NCBI GenBank assembly: GCA_002633005.1
Contig: NMRA01000051.1
Location: 1,103,298 to 1,143,527 of the forward strand
Length of the DNA stretch: 40,230 nt
Source of the DNA: Phoronis australis
Lineage: Eukaryota > Phoronida > Phoronidae
Direction: 5' to 3'
A program made the position numbers and the translations under genes. Every line of letters starts with the position of its first letter. The first letter of the stretch is position 1. Below, one piece after another: positions 20,701 to 35,700 of the stretch. The notes under the pieces are model-generated. The model saw nothing but the letters and a program-made list of their open reading frames with translations, was not told the origin of the DNA and did no database searches.

Positions 20701-23700
20701 TCACCCTTGACATGTATTGAGATGATATAATTCAGCATAGTGCAAGTCAGCCTGGAGAAGAAAACGCAAAAAAGTCTGACGCACAAAATATGAAGACATT
20801 TAATCACATCGCCCTTAGAGAGGCCATCAAGCTGACATCCATCAGCTTCAGGTTTAGACTCCTTACCATTATGGACTTGGTCTTAAATAATTGTTCATTA
20901 GACTGAACGGAGATGATGTCAGTGCCTAAAAAGAACTGACAGTTTGTTATTACTTAAGATCAAGCAGACGGCGTCACTCGTGCGCTCAACATGCTATTAA
21001 TGAATTGTCAAGTATTTGCAAACTCAGAAATCACTTCTCATCTGAATCAAGATTGAGTTGAGATGACTTTTATAATAGTACGTGGTCAAACATTCTCTTC
21101 TTGGATGGAACGCGGGTTTATAGACGCTTTAAAAATTTGAATTGCACGTTTCACGTCCAAGTTTGCAACGAGCACGACCTAAACAGCTAAACAAAGACTG
21201 AGGATTTAATGAAGAGATACAATTTTTATAAAAACTAGAATGCAAAAGTAACAAGCACACCATGACTAAATTGTTCCAGCCTGCCTTGGGATTTAGGAAC
21301 TTTCAGTCAAAATTAATTTTCTCGCCAAGATCTCACAAATGAAAACAAGGTCAACAAATTCGTCTGGCCATACCTACACCTTGGTGCAAAATACAAACAA
21401 AATTTAAAGTTTCCATTTTGAAATGTCATGCGAACAACACTTTCCAACTCAAAACTTGATTTTCTCACTATGACCTTGAAAATGTTGGCAAGAGCAGCAA
21501 ATCTGGCTGGCCCTGTAAAGATGCCCACCTACACTTAGGCATAAAATATGAACAATATCTACCACTTCCTTCTCGAGATATCACATCAACAACATATTCC
21601 AAGTGAAAATTTTATCTCCTCCCATTAACCTACTGCAAATGTGGTTAAGGTCATGAAGGACCCTACCGACAAGACTATACATTTAGCCATATATCTACAA
21701 AACTATAGAATTTAATTCAACAAATTTTAAAGTACATATTTTCTGAAAGCAGGAATTCTGTTGAGCTTGATTCTTCACTTTATACCAATGTGCCATTAAT
21801 TAGGTCAAGTGACCTTGTTGTTTAGTGAAAAAGAAATTGAAGGTACATTCATAGAAAAACACATCGCAAAATGTCGTATGATATAAAGTTCAAGATAACA
21901 TCTCAAAAACTTTGGTACAGTTTTCATAATTATAATTTCAGCCCCCTTTCCACAAATACACCATGCACAACAGCATTCTCGGATTCCACATGACAGCCTG
22001 AATACATTCATTTACAGGCAGACCATACTTAAACTAGCACCACCTAGTGAAGTTAAAGACTCTCATTATGACAACAGCAGCAACAGTGTCTACTAGTCAC
22101 TCACCTGAGGGGTTGTACACGTGTGATTCGTCGTGACGCCGCCTCCTCTTCTATTCGTTCCAGAACGTTCTGCGCAATATCACAGAAAGTCTGCTGCAGG
22201 TCGGGCTCCTGCCTCTTTTTGGCCATCAGCCTCAGTATGGGCACCACAATGTCCTCCTTCTTGTGGTAGTTAAACAAGGTCATATCTGTAACATGGCAGA
22301 GACTGAGTACTGGTATTAGATGGCGGACACTTTATAGACCAATTAGCCAAAATTCAACATCAACTTCTAAATGTTTTTAAAGCTAATTGGAGTAGTTACC
22401 TTACAACACACTAAGAGTTGGACTATTTGAATTTTTATTAGTTGACTCCACTATTGAACGGCATATTGGACTACGGAGCTACAAATCATGAAGCCACTGC
22501 CAACTGTCTTTGCCTCAATTATTAATATGTAACATAATCCGTCTGATGACAACTCTGGTTCACGTGCACTTAGACAGCCTAAATTTCGACAACACCATTA
22601 TTTATTGAAAAATTCAGTGTTCTTCTCGAAGATTTGAGCAGTTTTTTTAAGGTCACTGCCTACCTTTGTTACCAAAGATTTGATTTTTAAAATAACTTTT
22701 TAACTATTAATAGTAGACCTATAAAATTATAATTTTTTAAAATCCTTGATTACCACAGAATCTTATTAAGTGCACAAAAACAATGTTCAGATGACCGTGA
22801 TCACATGACTGCATTTTTTCCAAAAATAATGATTTTTCATGGAGATCGCACTGTTTTCCACAAACTTTAATTTTTTTGCTCGAGACTTGCAAATTCTGTT
22901 TCTGTGTTCTATGAGCTACACAAGGGTGTCTGGGATCTTCTTTTAAGGCCTTTTAGCCCGAGAAATCCACTGTCACAAATCAAGACTTCCATTTTGTTTT
23001 CAAAAATGTTGACATAGTAATTATGACATCAACATTTATGCCCATGAAAGCGCTTCAGGCTTCTGTGAGCTTTCCTATAACCGTCTATATACATTTATCC
23101 ATTTGAGCACATTATTCGGGTGAGCTCAAATTTACAACACTTTCTATAATATGCTTTGTTCAGGAGGGTGCTGTTTTGGAAATTTGCAGTACAGTGTGGT
23201 ACCATTTCCAAAGGACTGAAAAAGTCAACAGAACATGTCTCTAAAGACATTTACAACCCAGTAGAATAACGTAACAGATGTGACGCCACCTACCTGACCA
23301 GATGAGAGGTAGATAGCTGTAGCCATCAAACAATTCGACTGTCTGCAGTAACTCATCAACAACTGGGAAAGTAGGAACCCATATCTGTAACCGTAAAAAC
23401 ACCATTCACCTGCCGTATCCATGGTAATAACGTCAGCAAATCAAATCTTAACACATTGCGAATTTTAGGGGCTGTAAACAGCTGCATTGCAAATAGCAAA
23501 GGTACAAGGTGTGCTAAAATTTTTGACACATTTCCATGCATTTGACTGAGCAATACTGGTGAATTTAAAATTGACAAAGGGTGCAGTGCTAGTTGGCACA
23601 TAGAATCCTAAAGGGTGCTCCAGAGTAAACTAAAACTTCCACAAGAGGGCAATGCTGCAGCCAGGTCCATCCAATAAAGGACATCAGTCACGCTAACCTT

Positions 23701-26700
23701 AATAGGAACTCATCTGCCATGATGATTCCTCAAGGTGTTCAGCAGATCGTAAAATAATAAATAGCCACTAGGAGGCACAGCAAAAGATGGAACTATCTAA
23801 AAATGGACAAGTGCTGTTCTATATTGGATATTTGCCAAATTTCATGATGATCTTTTGACAAACTTGGAGATATTGAGAAAATGTAAAAGATGTAACTGTT
23901 ACTGTGGGGCATAGCAATAGTTGAAACTGTCTAAGTAGTCAGTCTGCCAGGTTCCTGCCATAGTGATTCTCCAAACCATTTGTCAGATAGAAAGGTGGAT
24001 GCCAACAAATAAGATTAAAATACTAGAAAAGCCACAAGGGGGTGCTGAACATCCCTGAGCCATATGGAAATAAACAAGTTCTGTCATCTGTCAACTTTCA
24101 TGAAACTCCACTAAGCAACAGACCACAACAGTGGAAGGATACCTCCAAAAGTAAACATAAGCTGTGCTCACATTAATGGGAACCACAAGCACCAAATTCC
24201 ATGATGATCCTTTAAAGAAATTGGTTGATATTGAGGCATGCGCACAAAAAATATAGCTACCACTACCAGGGGCATAGCAGTAGTCTGACTCATCTGAAAA
24301 TCATCATCAGTCATGCTCTCCTCCCTAAAAACACCTGCCAAATTTCATCATGCTCATCTATTGCGCATGGGAGATAATAAAGCAGGCACAAAAAATAAAA
24401 CTGGCACTAGGGTGCATAGCAGTATTTGGATCCGTCTAAAATTCAACATCAGCCATGCTCTCCTCACTGCAAAATTTCACAACAATACTTCACTGAATTT
24501 AGTAGATATGGAGGCAGGCGCAAAAAAAGAAAAGTGCCAATAGGGGGATAGCAATAGTAGGAATGAATCATAATCTATGATCCAATACAAACAAATCTCC
24601 AAAGCAGCGTTTCCTAAGTTCTTTTAATAATGACCGCGGAAAATTCAATTGGGGTCCCTGGAAAAACCTGTAAATTATTCTTAGAGAATGTAAAGAAACG
24701 CTGATTTATGAATGTTTGTTCCCGGATCAAAGATCATGATTCATTTCGATGTATAACATACACGAAATTGTTTTTTGAACTTTAGCCATCATATTCGCCG
24801 GGTCCAGCAACTTTAAGAATTCAAACATCAATCCCAAAATGACCATCAGAGAATCCCAATAGGCGCACACCTCAGGTATTGCCAACTGAATGCATTTGTC
24901 AGTCTCGCACTGCTACATTTCATACAGCATGATTAAACTTCAGTCCTTGAGTGACTGGGGCAATATAAAAACGTGTTTATGTACATGACAATGTGAACTT
25001 CAGCTGTTGAATACAGTAATAGTAGTGAAATCAGAAAGACACTTACGTTGGGCACAAACTTTTCATAACATTCCATCACTTTATCCAGAGGCTCGACCAC
25101 CAGGAGAGCTCTCATAAATGTCGAGCTGAAACACAATCATTACGACAATGGGGTGTTGGGTGCTCGCACACAACATTAAGTTATGATGGCATGTATTTCA
25201 CCAATGGCTCAAACTACTCTTAATGCCCATAAATACGTAATGTAATGCTTCTCAACCTACTCTGGGCTTAACTTCAATTATTGAACATCACGTTTTCCAT
25301 AATAAACACTAAAACAATGCCCAATCAACTCTTGAGTTTAACTGAATACCATGATGGCTCTTGTCACGTGACTGGTGAGCACTCAGAGATCGGTCAACGG
25401 AGGAAGCTCACAATGTTCGTCGTGTACACTCCCCAGCAATTTGAGGTAGGTAAAATATAAACAGATACCCCTACTATGCTGTGACGTACTTTGTGAAAAA
25501 CTACACTGTTTACTGGTTTGTACTTAGGGCCAAGATGAAAACAAAGTGCCGTTTTCTTACATCCATTTATAGTGTTCGCTAAACTGGCAACAAGAATATA
25601 ACAAACAAGAGCAACGCAGAGTGTTGAAATGCGCCCACAACTGCACCGTATACGGTATACTTCTAGGGTAGTTTATTGGTACCATAAAGTGGCCAGTAGA
25701 GGGCATATATGTAGTATGTTGTACTTTGCAAAATGGAAAGACATGGTCATTGTCTCCTCAATAGGCTAGGGGCAAAATGTGAGTGACCTTCATAATACAA
25801 GCACATCCTATACATCAGTTGCTTAAAGCACCACAAAAACATAGAATTAAAAACAAACTTACCACCATAAATTTAGTAAAGACCCTGCAAACAGTTTGGG
25901 AGATACAGCCATGGGCGCAAAAAAAACTGCCACTAGGAGGCGCCACAGTAATCAAAGTCATGGGAAATTCCGTGTCAACCTTCCTTTTCATAGTAAGAAC
26001 ATACATGCCCAATTTTCACAATCACACTTAAAGCGGTTTGGTTGATAGAGGGGTGGACGCCAAAAAACAGACTCAAAAACAGTAAAAATGGCTTCTGCGT
26101 GTCGCAAACTAGGTCGAATCCATCCGAAAATGGGAGGATAGAATCATCGCACTAATAGGTGCCTACATACCAAATTTCATGAAAATCCGTTAAGGAGTTT
26201 TGAAGATACAAACTTAAGGTAAACGTAAAAAAATAAAATTGCCACTAGAGGGCACACTGGTAGTCGGATCCGTCCAAAAGTAGTCATCGTCTGTTGTTAA
26301 CATCATAATTTCGTAAAGATCCTGCGAACGGTTTAGGAGATACAGCCATAGGCGCAAAAAAAACAAAACTGCCACCAGGAGGCGCCACAGTAGTCAAAAT
26401 CGTCGGAAAATCATCGTCAACCGTCCTCTACATAGTAAGCATATACATGCCAATTTTCACAATCATCCTTTGAGCGGTTTGGTTGATAGAGGGGTGGACG
26501 CACAAAAACAGACTCGAAAACACTAAAAATGGCCACTAGGTGGTGCAAACTATGTCGAATCCATCTGAAAACGGGAGGATAGCGTCATCTCACTAATAGG
26601 AGCCTACATACCAAATTTCATGAAAATCTGTTCAGGACTTTTGAAGATACAAAGGTAAGCGTAAAAAACTAAAATTGCCACTAAGGGGCACACCGGTAGT

Positions 26701-29700
26701 CGGATCCATCCAAAAGTTCGCACATGCTGTCCCATTCCTGAATGGAACATATGTGCCAAATCTCATGAACGTATGTCAAAGGGTTTTGGAGATAGAGCAA
26801 TGAACGTCGGACGCCAGACGGACGCCGCCCGTACGGACGGACGGACGGAGATGACGGCATAATGCGTCCACATATAAATATGTGGGAGCATAAAAATGAT
26901 ACGTTAGTTCCGTTCAAAAGATGACACTCACTAGTAAGCACTCTCTTTTGAAGCATCTCCCAACAGGCTAACGTTATGACCAGTGTTGAGCAGCTTGTCA
27001 ATTTTGTAGGCCAGGTCCAAATCTCTTAGATTTAAGCAAGCCTGAAAGGTGATGGACTTTTTAGTGGAACAGACTGAATGCTGACAATGTGAGTTCACAG
27101 TAAAAACATGGAGCATGAAACAACAGAGAAGTGCCAGGTAGTATATAATTTGGCAATTTTACAATTAAATACAATTTTTAACAAAGAAGCACCACACAAT
27201 ATGATAATATGTGATAAATTCAATAATAGATGCCATTTTCAGTAACATTAGTCGTACATCACGATTTGCACATAAACTTGTGGGCGCTTTCTGGCCTCAC
27301 AAATGGCATTTTGATAAAAGAAGACATAAGAACATTAAAAAAATAACTGCAGTCCATCTGGTGCACGTACCAGACATGCGCAGGCCGCTCAAAAGGACCC
27401 ATTACACTGCTCACCTGGAACCATTTTTATGCTTTAATAATATTAGTTAAAACCAAGTGGGGGAGCTAGTGGCCTTACTCAAAGGTCTAATAGCGTGCCC
27501 CAATGGGACTTGCACCCATCACCTTGAGTAAAGAAAGCCGACACTTAGTCTACTAAGTCACACTGCCTCCTCCATAAGTACATTAACTTGCACTCTAGAA
27601 ATTGAATTATAATCTCGTAATTTTTTAAGTAACTGACAGATTAGCGGCACTGCTCTTACCTTGGACATGGCGGATGTGAAGAATGACACTTGAATAGATA
27701 AGAAAGGAAGCAGTTAAGAATGATCAACACAGTCCGAGTTAAAACATAGCCCTAGCATGAAGATGAACATCTTTCACCACGTGATAAACTAATTAATGAA
27801 TGCTCAAAGAATTAACAATGTCTAAATCTGCAGCTATGATCCTAATGCTCTTTTGATAGTGAGATACTGTAACAAGAGCAACGCGGAGCGTTGAAATGCA
27901 CCCACGAATGCATTACAAATGGTGTGCTTTTAGGGTTATTTATTTGTATTATAAAAATGGCCACTAGATGGCGAAAAACAAACAACCCATCCAAAACCCA
28001 GAACATGCCATATTTCATAAAAATCTGTCAAGGAACTTCAGCGAAACAAAGGAAAACAGAATAAAATGAAATTGCCACTAGTGGGCACAATGTCCATTGA
28101 GAACATATATGCCAATTTTCAAATGATTTGGTTGATACAGAGGTGGACGCCAAAAACAAGATTTGAAAACAGCAAAAATGGCCACTAGGTGGAGCAAAAT
28201 ACCTCGATTTCATCCAAAAAACAGAAAGCGTCATCACACCAATAGATGCCTATATTTAAAATTTTACGAAAATCTGTTGAGGACCTTTGAGGATACTGAG
28301 TTAAACGTAAAAAAAAAAAAAAAATTGCCACTAGGGGGCACAGCAGTGGTCAGATCTGTCCGAAAGTCTTCGTCATCCGTAGTCGACATCATATAAATAT
28401 ACTTGCTAAATTGAGTAAAGATCCTGCGAACGGTTTAGGAGATACAGCCATAGGTGCAACAAAAACAAAACTGTCACTAGGTGGCACCACAGTAGTTGAA
28501 ATCGTCGGAAACTCATCGTCAACCCTTTCTCTTCATAGTAAGCACATACATGCCAATTTTCACAATCATCCTTTGAGCGGTTTGGTTGATAGAGGGGTGG
28601 ACGCAAAAAACAGACTTGAAAACAGTAAAAATGGCCACTTGGTAATGCAAATTAGGTCAAATCCATCCGAAAACAGGAGGATAGCGTCATTTCACTAAAA
28701 GGTGCCTACATACCAAATTTCATGAAAATCCGTTCAGGACTTTTGAAGATACAAAGGTAAGCATAAAAAAACTAAAATTGCCACTAGGGGGCACACTGGT
28801 AGTAGGATCTGTCCGAAAGTTCGCTCATGCCGTCCCATTCATGAATGGAACATATGTGCCAAATTTCATGAACGTATGTCAAAGGGTTTTGGAGATAGAG
28901 CAACGGACGCCAGACGAACGCCGCTGGGACGGACAGAGATGACGGCATAATGTGTCCACACATAAATATGTGGGCACATAACAAGTGATCATTCTGATAG
29001 TTGGCAACACTCATCCCTCACTCTTGCAGATATTTGATCAGCTTGGTCACATTAAAACTCCAAAAATCGTAAGTTTCTTTTGCACTGTAAATGCCACAAT
29101 TACGAGCTGTCATTTTGTGAATATACCCTACTGGTATATTGTCCCGTCGCTATTTCTTACCTCATGGCCAAAAACAGCATTAAAAGCAGGAAGACTGTAT
29201 TGCGAGGTATAGAATATGTGCCTCGTATTTTCACACAGTGAGCATGCACAAATTGATTAAATTTAGGTGCACCCCTCATTTACTTCTGTGTCAAGTTTCA
29301 TGAAGCTCACACCAGAAAAGAATTTCGTTTAATCCGTAAAGTATTACAAATGTGTCCTCTGAGGTTAATAATGGGCAGTTTTGTCTTCCAAACTGGAACC
29401 TCTAGTTGGCTGACTACACTTACCAAGGATTTATTAACTCTATGATTCAATTCAGTATTGTACTTAAAACTATAAGTAACAAATAAAAAATTACATAAAA
29501 TTATCATTTCCTTAAAAGAATGCCACTTGCCTATTTAGAGCACACATAATACACCCACAGCTTAGATTGTCTGCCAACATTTTTAGTGTAATGAGTTAGC
29601 AGCAATTCACGTGTTAAGCCTTGGTCATATATAGCTTCTGACAAGTTTATGGCGTAAAAATGGTTGTACCGTCCAACAGTCAGATGATTATTAGAACTGG

Positions 29701-32700
29701 GTATCAGCATCAAAATCACCAATCGGTGTTAATTGATCCAATAAAAAATGATTCTATCATCGTTAGCATTGACGAGATAGACGATGCAAGGCATTACACT
29801 GGCATTTCCTTAAAGAGACAATTATCTAACCACACACACATCCTTACAGTCATGCGGACCCTGGAATGTCAGCTGCTTGCCATCCAGTTCCTTCATTATC
29901 TCGTACAAAATGTTGCTATTAGAGTCGGGGAATTGATAGAAGATCTGAATCACATATGACCATGTGCCGAGACTGGGTTCTGTAATGGGAATGAAACACC
30001 ATCATAAATAGGAGATGAGATTTGTGNTGGGTTTAGGAGATACAACTATGGGCGCAAAACAAAACTACCACTAGGAGGCGCCACAACAGTCAGTCACCAT
30101 CATCAAAGGTCGTCTTCACACTGAGAACATATATGCCAATTTTCAAATGATTTGGTTGATTCAGGGGTTGACGCCAAAATCAAGATTTGAAAACAGCAAA
30201 AATGGTCACTAGGTGGTGCAAAATACCTCGATTTCATCCAAAAACAGGAAGATAGCGTCATCATACCAATAGATGCCTATATATAAAATTTTATGAAAAT
30301 CTGTTGAGGACCTTTGAGGATACTGAGTTAAACGTAAAAAAACAAAATTGCACAGCAGTAGTCAGATCTGTCCGAAAGTCGTCGTCATCCGTAGTCGACA
30401 TCATATAAATACACATGCTAAATTAAGTAAAGATCCAGCGAACGGTTTAGGAGATACAGCCATAGGCGCAACAAAAACAAAACTGCCACTAGGAGGTGCC
30501 ACAGTAGTCAAAATCGTCGGAAACTCATCGTCAACCGTCCTCTTCATAGTAAGCATATATATGCCAATTTTCACAATCATCCTTTGAGCGGTTTGGTTGA
30601 TAGAGGGGTGGATGCAAAAAAACAGACTCAAAAACAGTAAAAATGGCCACTTGGTAGCGCAAATTACGTCAAATCCATCCGAAAACAGGAGGATAGCGTC
30701 ATTTCACTAAAAGGTGCCTACATACCAAATTTCATGAAAATCCGTTCAGGACTTTTGAAGATACAAAGGTAAGCGTAAAAAACTTAAATTGCCACTAGGG
30801 GGCACACCGGTAGTCGGATCCGTCCGAAACTTCGTTCATGCCGTCCCATTCATGAATGCCAAATTTCATGAACGTATGTCAAAGGGTTTTGGAGATAGAG
30901 CAGCGGACGCTGGACGGACGCCGGACGGACGCCGGACGGACGCCGCTCGGATGGACGGAGATGACGGCATAATGTGTCCACAAAGAAATAGGTGGGCGCA
31001 TAGTAAGTGATCTTTCTGAGAGTTGGCAACACTCATCTATCATTCTTGTACATATATGATCAGCTCAGTCACATTCAAACTCCAAAAATCGTAAGTTTCT
31101 ACTGCAGTGTAAATGCCACAATTACAAGCTGTCATTTTGTGAATATACCCTACTGGTATATTGTCCCATCGCTATTTCTTACCTCATGGCCAAGAACAGC
31201 ATTAAAAGCAGGAAGACTGTATTGCGACGTATAGAATATGTGCCTCTTATTTTCACACAGTGAGCATGCACAAATTGATTAAATTTAGGTGCACCCCTCA
31301 TTTACTTCTGTGTCAAGTTTCATGAAGCTCACACAAGAAAATAATTTCCGTAAAGTATTACAAATGTGTCCTCTGAGGTTAATAATGGGCAGTTTTGTCT
31401 TCCAAACTGGAACCTCTAGTTGGCTGACTACACTTACCAAGGATTTGCTAACTCTATGATTCAATTCAGTATTGTACTTAAAACTATAAGTAACAAATAA
31501 AAAATTACATAAAATTATCATTTCCTTAAAAGAATGCCACTTGCCTATTTAGAGCACACACACAATACACCCAAAGCTTAGATTGTCTGCCAACATTTTT
31601 AGTATAACGAGTTAGCAGCAATTCACGTGTTAAGCCTTGGTCATATATAGCTTCTGACAAGTTTGTGGCATCAAAATGGTTGTACTGTCCAACAGTCAGA
31701 TGATTATTAGAACTGGGTATCAGCATCAAAATCACCAATCGGTGTTAATTGATCCAATAAAAAATGATTCTATCATCGTTAGCATTGACGAGATAGACGA
31801 TGCATCACCCTGTATCTATCCAAGGCATTACACTGGCATTTCCTTAAAGAGACAATTATCTAACCACACACACATCCTTACAGTCATGCGGACCCTGGAA
31901 TGTCAGCTGCTTGCCATCCAGTTCCTTCATTATCTCGTACAAAATGTTGCTATTAGAGTCGGGGAATTGATAGAAGATCTGAATCACATATGACCATGTG
32001 CCGAGACTGGGTTCTGTAATGGGAATGAAACACCATCATAAATAGGAGATGAGATTTGTGTGCGGGTGACATTTTCCAACATACTGTTGGCACACGTCAC
32101 CAAATCATCTGTGATGTCACCAAATGTTAATGAGCCAACAATCCTCCCACAATGCATTTGAAAAACATAGATGAAACCACCTGAATTTTGACAAGACAGA
32201 AATAACAAATTCAACCCAAAAGATCTTAAATGAACATGTCTCTGGAAAAAATGTCACTCTCAATGACTCTCCCTCTATTCAATGGTTTCTCAATTTCTTC
32301 CATTGCATTGTGATTCAATACAATATGCATTCATACATTAATTGGTTATTCAGTTTGGACACTTCAAACAACAGCTAACTGATAGATACATGATACACGA
32401 CATCTCATCATGGCTGATAACACCACATCACCTATGCCATAGCCTTTCATCAACTATCCTAAAGGTCAACATAACAATTATTCACATCTAAGGAGAAAAC
32501 ATCACACCTATGCCACAAGCCTTCATTTCATTGAGGGTCTTAAGGCTCAACTGTTGGGCTCTTCTAAACTTTGCCATTCTGCTGAGTACTGAAAGAGTAT
32601 TGTTGAAGGTATCCAAGTTGGGTCGCACGTTAGAGGCGTTCATCTGCGTCAACAATGACTGCAACAAAGATAAAGTAAATATAATTCTATCACAATCAAT

Positions 32701-35700
32701 TTTTTTAGAACACTGCATTTCCCAGTTCCAAACAAATTTTGAGTATACCATTGGATAACATATGACTGGTGAAAGCACTAAAAATCTCAAAATTGTTATT
32801 GGTTGGTAGATTGTTATGAAACATTCAGGTTAAGATGCACACACATTGCATTCAAGATATCAGGTAGAAAATATCAACAGCCACTGAATGGCGTTGGTTG
32901 AAATTCATGCCCCATGGACCAAATACAACTAGCGATGGAACAAATAATCCTCGGGAAGCTTAAGGACGACGGATGTTACAAGAAACTTCCTGCTCAGAAA
33001 TAGCCAAGAATCTTTCCGTACTAATTACCAGGTGGTGATTGGCCAAAATAAATGAGACATTTTCACTAGAAGTTTAAAGATAAAGGCTAAGCACTGAACA
33101 CGGAGGATCGTAAAATTCTGCGGAAAAAGAATTATATTACTCCAAAATTGGTTTTCCCAGAAATCGGCTATTCTACTTGGCTGAAATAAGAGCGAGAGGT
33201 GGAGAAATCATCCACTAATTATAAAAACTCTAGTCCATTAGTCGTGAGTCACAGAAGGTCTGGGTATGGATCTGGTCTTTGAAAATAGCCGATACAAATA
33301 GGTTATCATAGTGGAGTTCCGGCACACAGTGTTTTTTTGAAGCTACTGTAAACTAAATCAGTCACAAGTTAACTTTTAATTTAGCTACTAACCGTTAAAT
33401 ATAAAACCGGCATCAACTTGCAAATTACTCCCATTAGAAGAGTATTATGGACTAGATAAGAACAGAAAGACCTTTACTGCAGCTTGAAATCAAGCACAAA
33501 TATGTTTGCTTGACCTGTCTGGACACTTCATACACCGAGTACAGCCTCAAGCAAAAACAAGGTGTCAAATTCTCCCAAACCTAGAATTTCCTTTTAATTT
33601 GAGTCAAGAAGATATTGACATCAGATTTGTAGAGGGATGTGGGTCTAGATCAAAAGTTAACATTTTAAGACAGGGTTAGCGTAACAGCAGCTTCGATATC
33701 CGGCCATAATAATTACTAAGTTCAGTCAATGGGTTTAGAGGTCCAGTCAAAGGATTCATGAACCTTGACACTGCATTCTTTACCACTCCGAAGACACTAG
33801 TACAAATCTCACCTCCACCAACTCCCATTTCAGGTCATAATTATCCCTGTGGAAACCAGCCACCGACAGGAGTGCATTGAACGTGGAGAGGTCCACTGTA
33901 ACAAGAGGGAGGTACGATGAATTAAAGCAGCCGAGATTGCTTAAGTAAGAATGACTCAAATCAGTCACCTTTCAGTAGTTTACGGACAATGCATGTTTTC
34001 CACCAGCTAGTGTGCATTCTACGCTAAGCCATTAACTCAGTGGCTTCTCCCATGTTTCCTTTAAGTCAAATACAAAAAAAATACAAAATATTTCTTCCCC
34101 AGGAACATGCAACATCCACCTATGAATCCAGGTAACTTTTTCAATATTTCCTGTAAGTGCCAGACAGAGGTTATTCAGGGCCCCTGAGTGGAAAAAGGCT
34201 TGGGGCCCTGGTAACTTGAACTGCCCCGAGTTATCATAATATCCCACACACCCACAGCTGGGTTACTAACATTTCTGAGCTACTACCTATCACCACAACT
34301 TTTTCAGTCCTCGGTCGCCACAGCTTCTGAGCTAGACACACCCCAGTCGCTACAATATTCACCCATCCAGGTCAACAAAACCTTCGATGGGGCCTAGTGA
34401 CTATGAGGTGCGGGCCTCATTTTGAGCGGGGCCCCTACAGCGTAGCTTATCTATCTAAACGGATAATCCCGCACTGGTTTCAATATAAGCCAGGACAGTT
34501 TCTGATTACACATGGTGGAACAGACAAAAGCTAAAACTATCTCCTACAAATCCCATACTGCACATTGCATGCAATTACTATGGTCAAATCTCACCAATTT
34601 CGGACGACAATAACTTCCAAAATTGAACTTTTTTGTTCAAGTCCTTCAAACGTTGCTGTAAATGGACATGATTTTTCAACACATTGTCTGTTGGTAAATA
34701 TCACAGCTTGGAATGACCAATGACAAAAAAGAGGAAACTTTTCCAGGTGATGCATCAATCCACAAATAGGCTTGTGTGATAGAAATATCTTTTGTGCTGT
34801 AAAACTTAACTGAAATAAACATTGTTGCACGAATAAAGTCAAAATAATGATAAGAAAGAAGGGAAAAAGAGGAAACTGGAAATCAAGTAAGAGGAAATTG
34901 AAAAAAATGAGGAAATCGTCTTAAAAGAGGAATCTTCAAAGCATGAACTATGTTACAGAACATGAATATGACCAAGCATCAGTTTCAAACAATTGGTACT
35001 CTCGTGTTATTTATGAAAAAATGATATTTTAGAGTATTCAGGCACTTACCTGGTAATTCTTTTTCCAACATTTCCTCATATAACTCAAATGCCTGGTCGG
35101 TATTGAAATAGAGTACACATCCCCTGATCATGCTACAGTAAGCTGATGGCGTTTTGTTCTCCATGTCATTGAACACAATATTGGCAGTACAGTCCTCTCT
35201 GCAACACAACAATGTGTAGTTCTAAAGCATTTGAATAACTAGAATCGTTCATCTTCAATTTTCACGAGTTTTCCAAGATAGAATTTTGGTTGTAGTTATT
35301 TTTTCAATAAAATAATCAAAGTAGAGTCTTTTTTGCAAAGCACAACTGAATGTTTGAACTTATAAGTCGTTAAACGATTTCATGAAATTTTCCATGAGAT
35401 CATACAAGACATTACCAAGAGAGCTCACTTACTTCCACGACTTGCGAATCGTTTTGGAATTGTCCTGCCCTATGTCTCGCCTGAACCAAAATTCCTCTGG
35501 TTCCAATTGTTCTGGGGGGTCACTACTGTTGTACACGCACAGTAAATCTAACAGGCTGTGTAGAGTCTCTTCTGAGACAGCACTGCCTGTTGAAAGGAAA
35601 CAATGACTCAACATTACGCAATTGTGTACAAAAGAAATTAATCAAGAAATCTGAAAATCTTGGCTTCCGAAATAAAAAATATTTTCAGTTTACGTTCAGT

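Noticed and set aside
29531-29722. Minus-strand frame with LSEAIYDQGLTRELLLT, also present at 31526-31738
   Set aside because: It lies between PTCD3 exons 9 and 10, matches no part of PTCD3 or a known family, and is doubled only because of the 2-kb duplication.
29660-29959. Plus-strand frame of about 100 codons, also at 31676-31993
   Set aside because: It is antisense to the PTCD3 exon 9 copies and their flanks; the second copy follows from the duplication.
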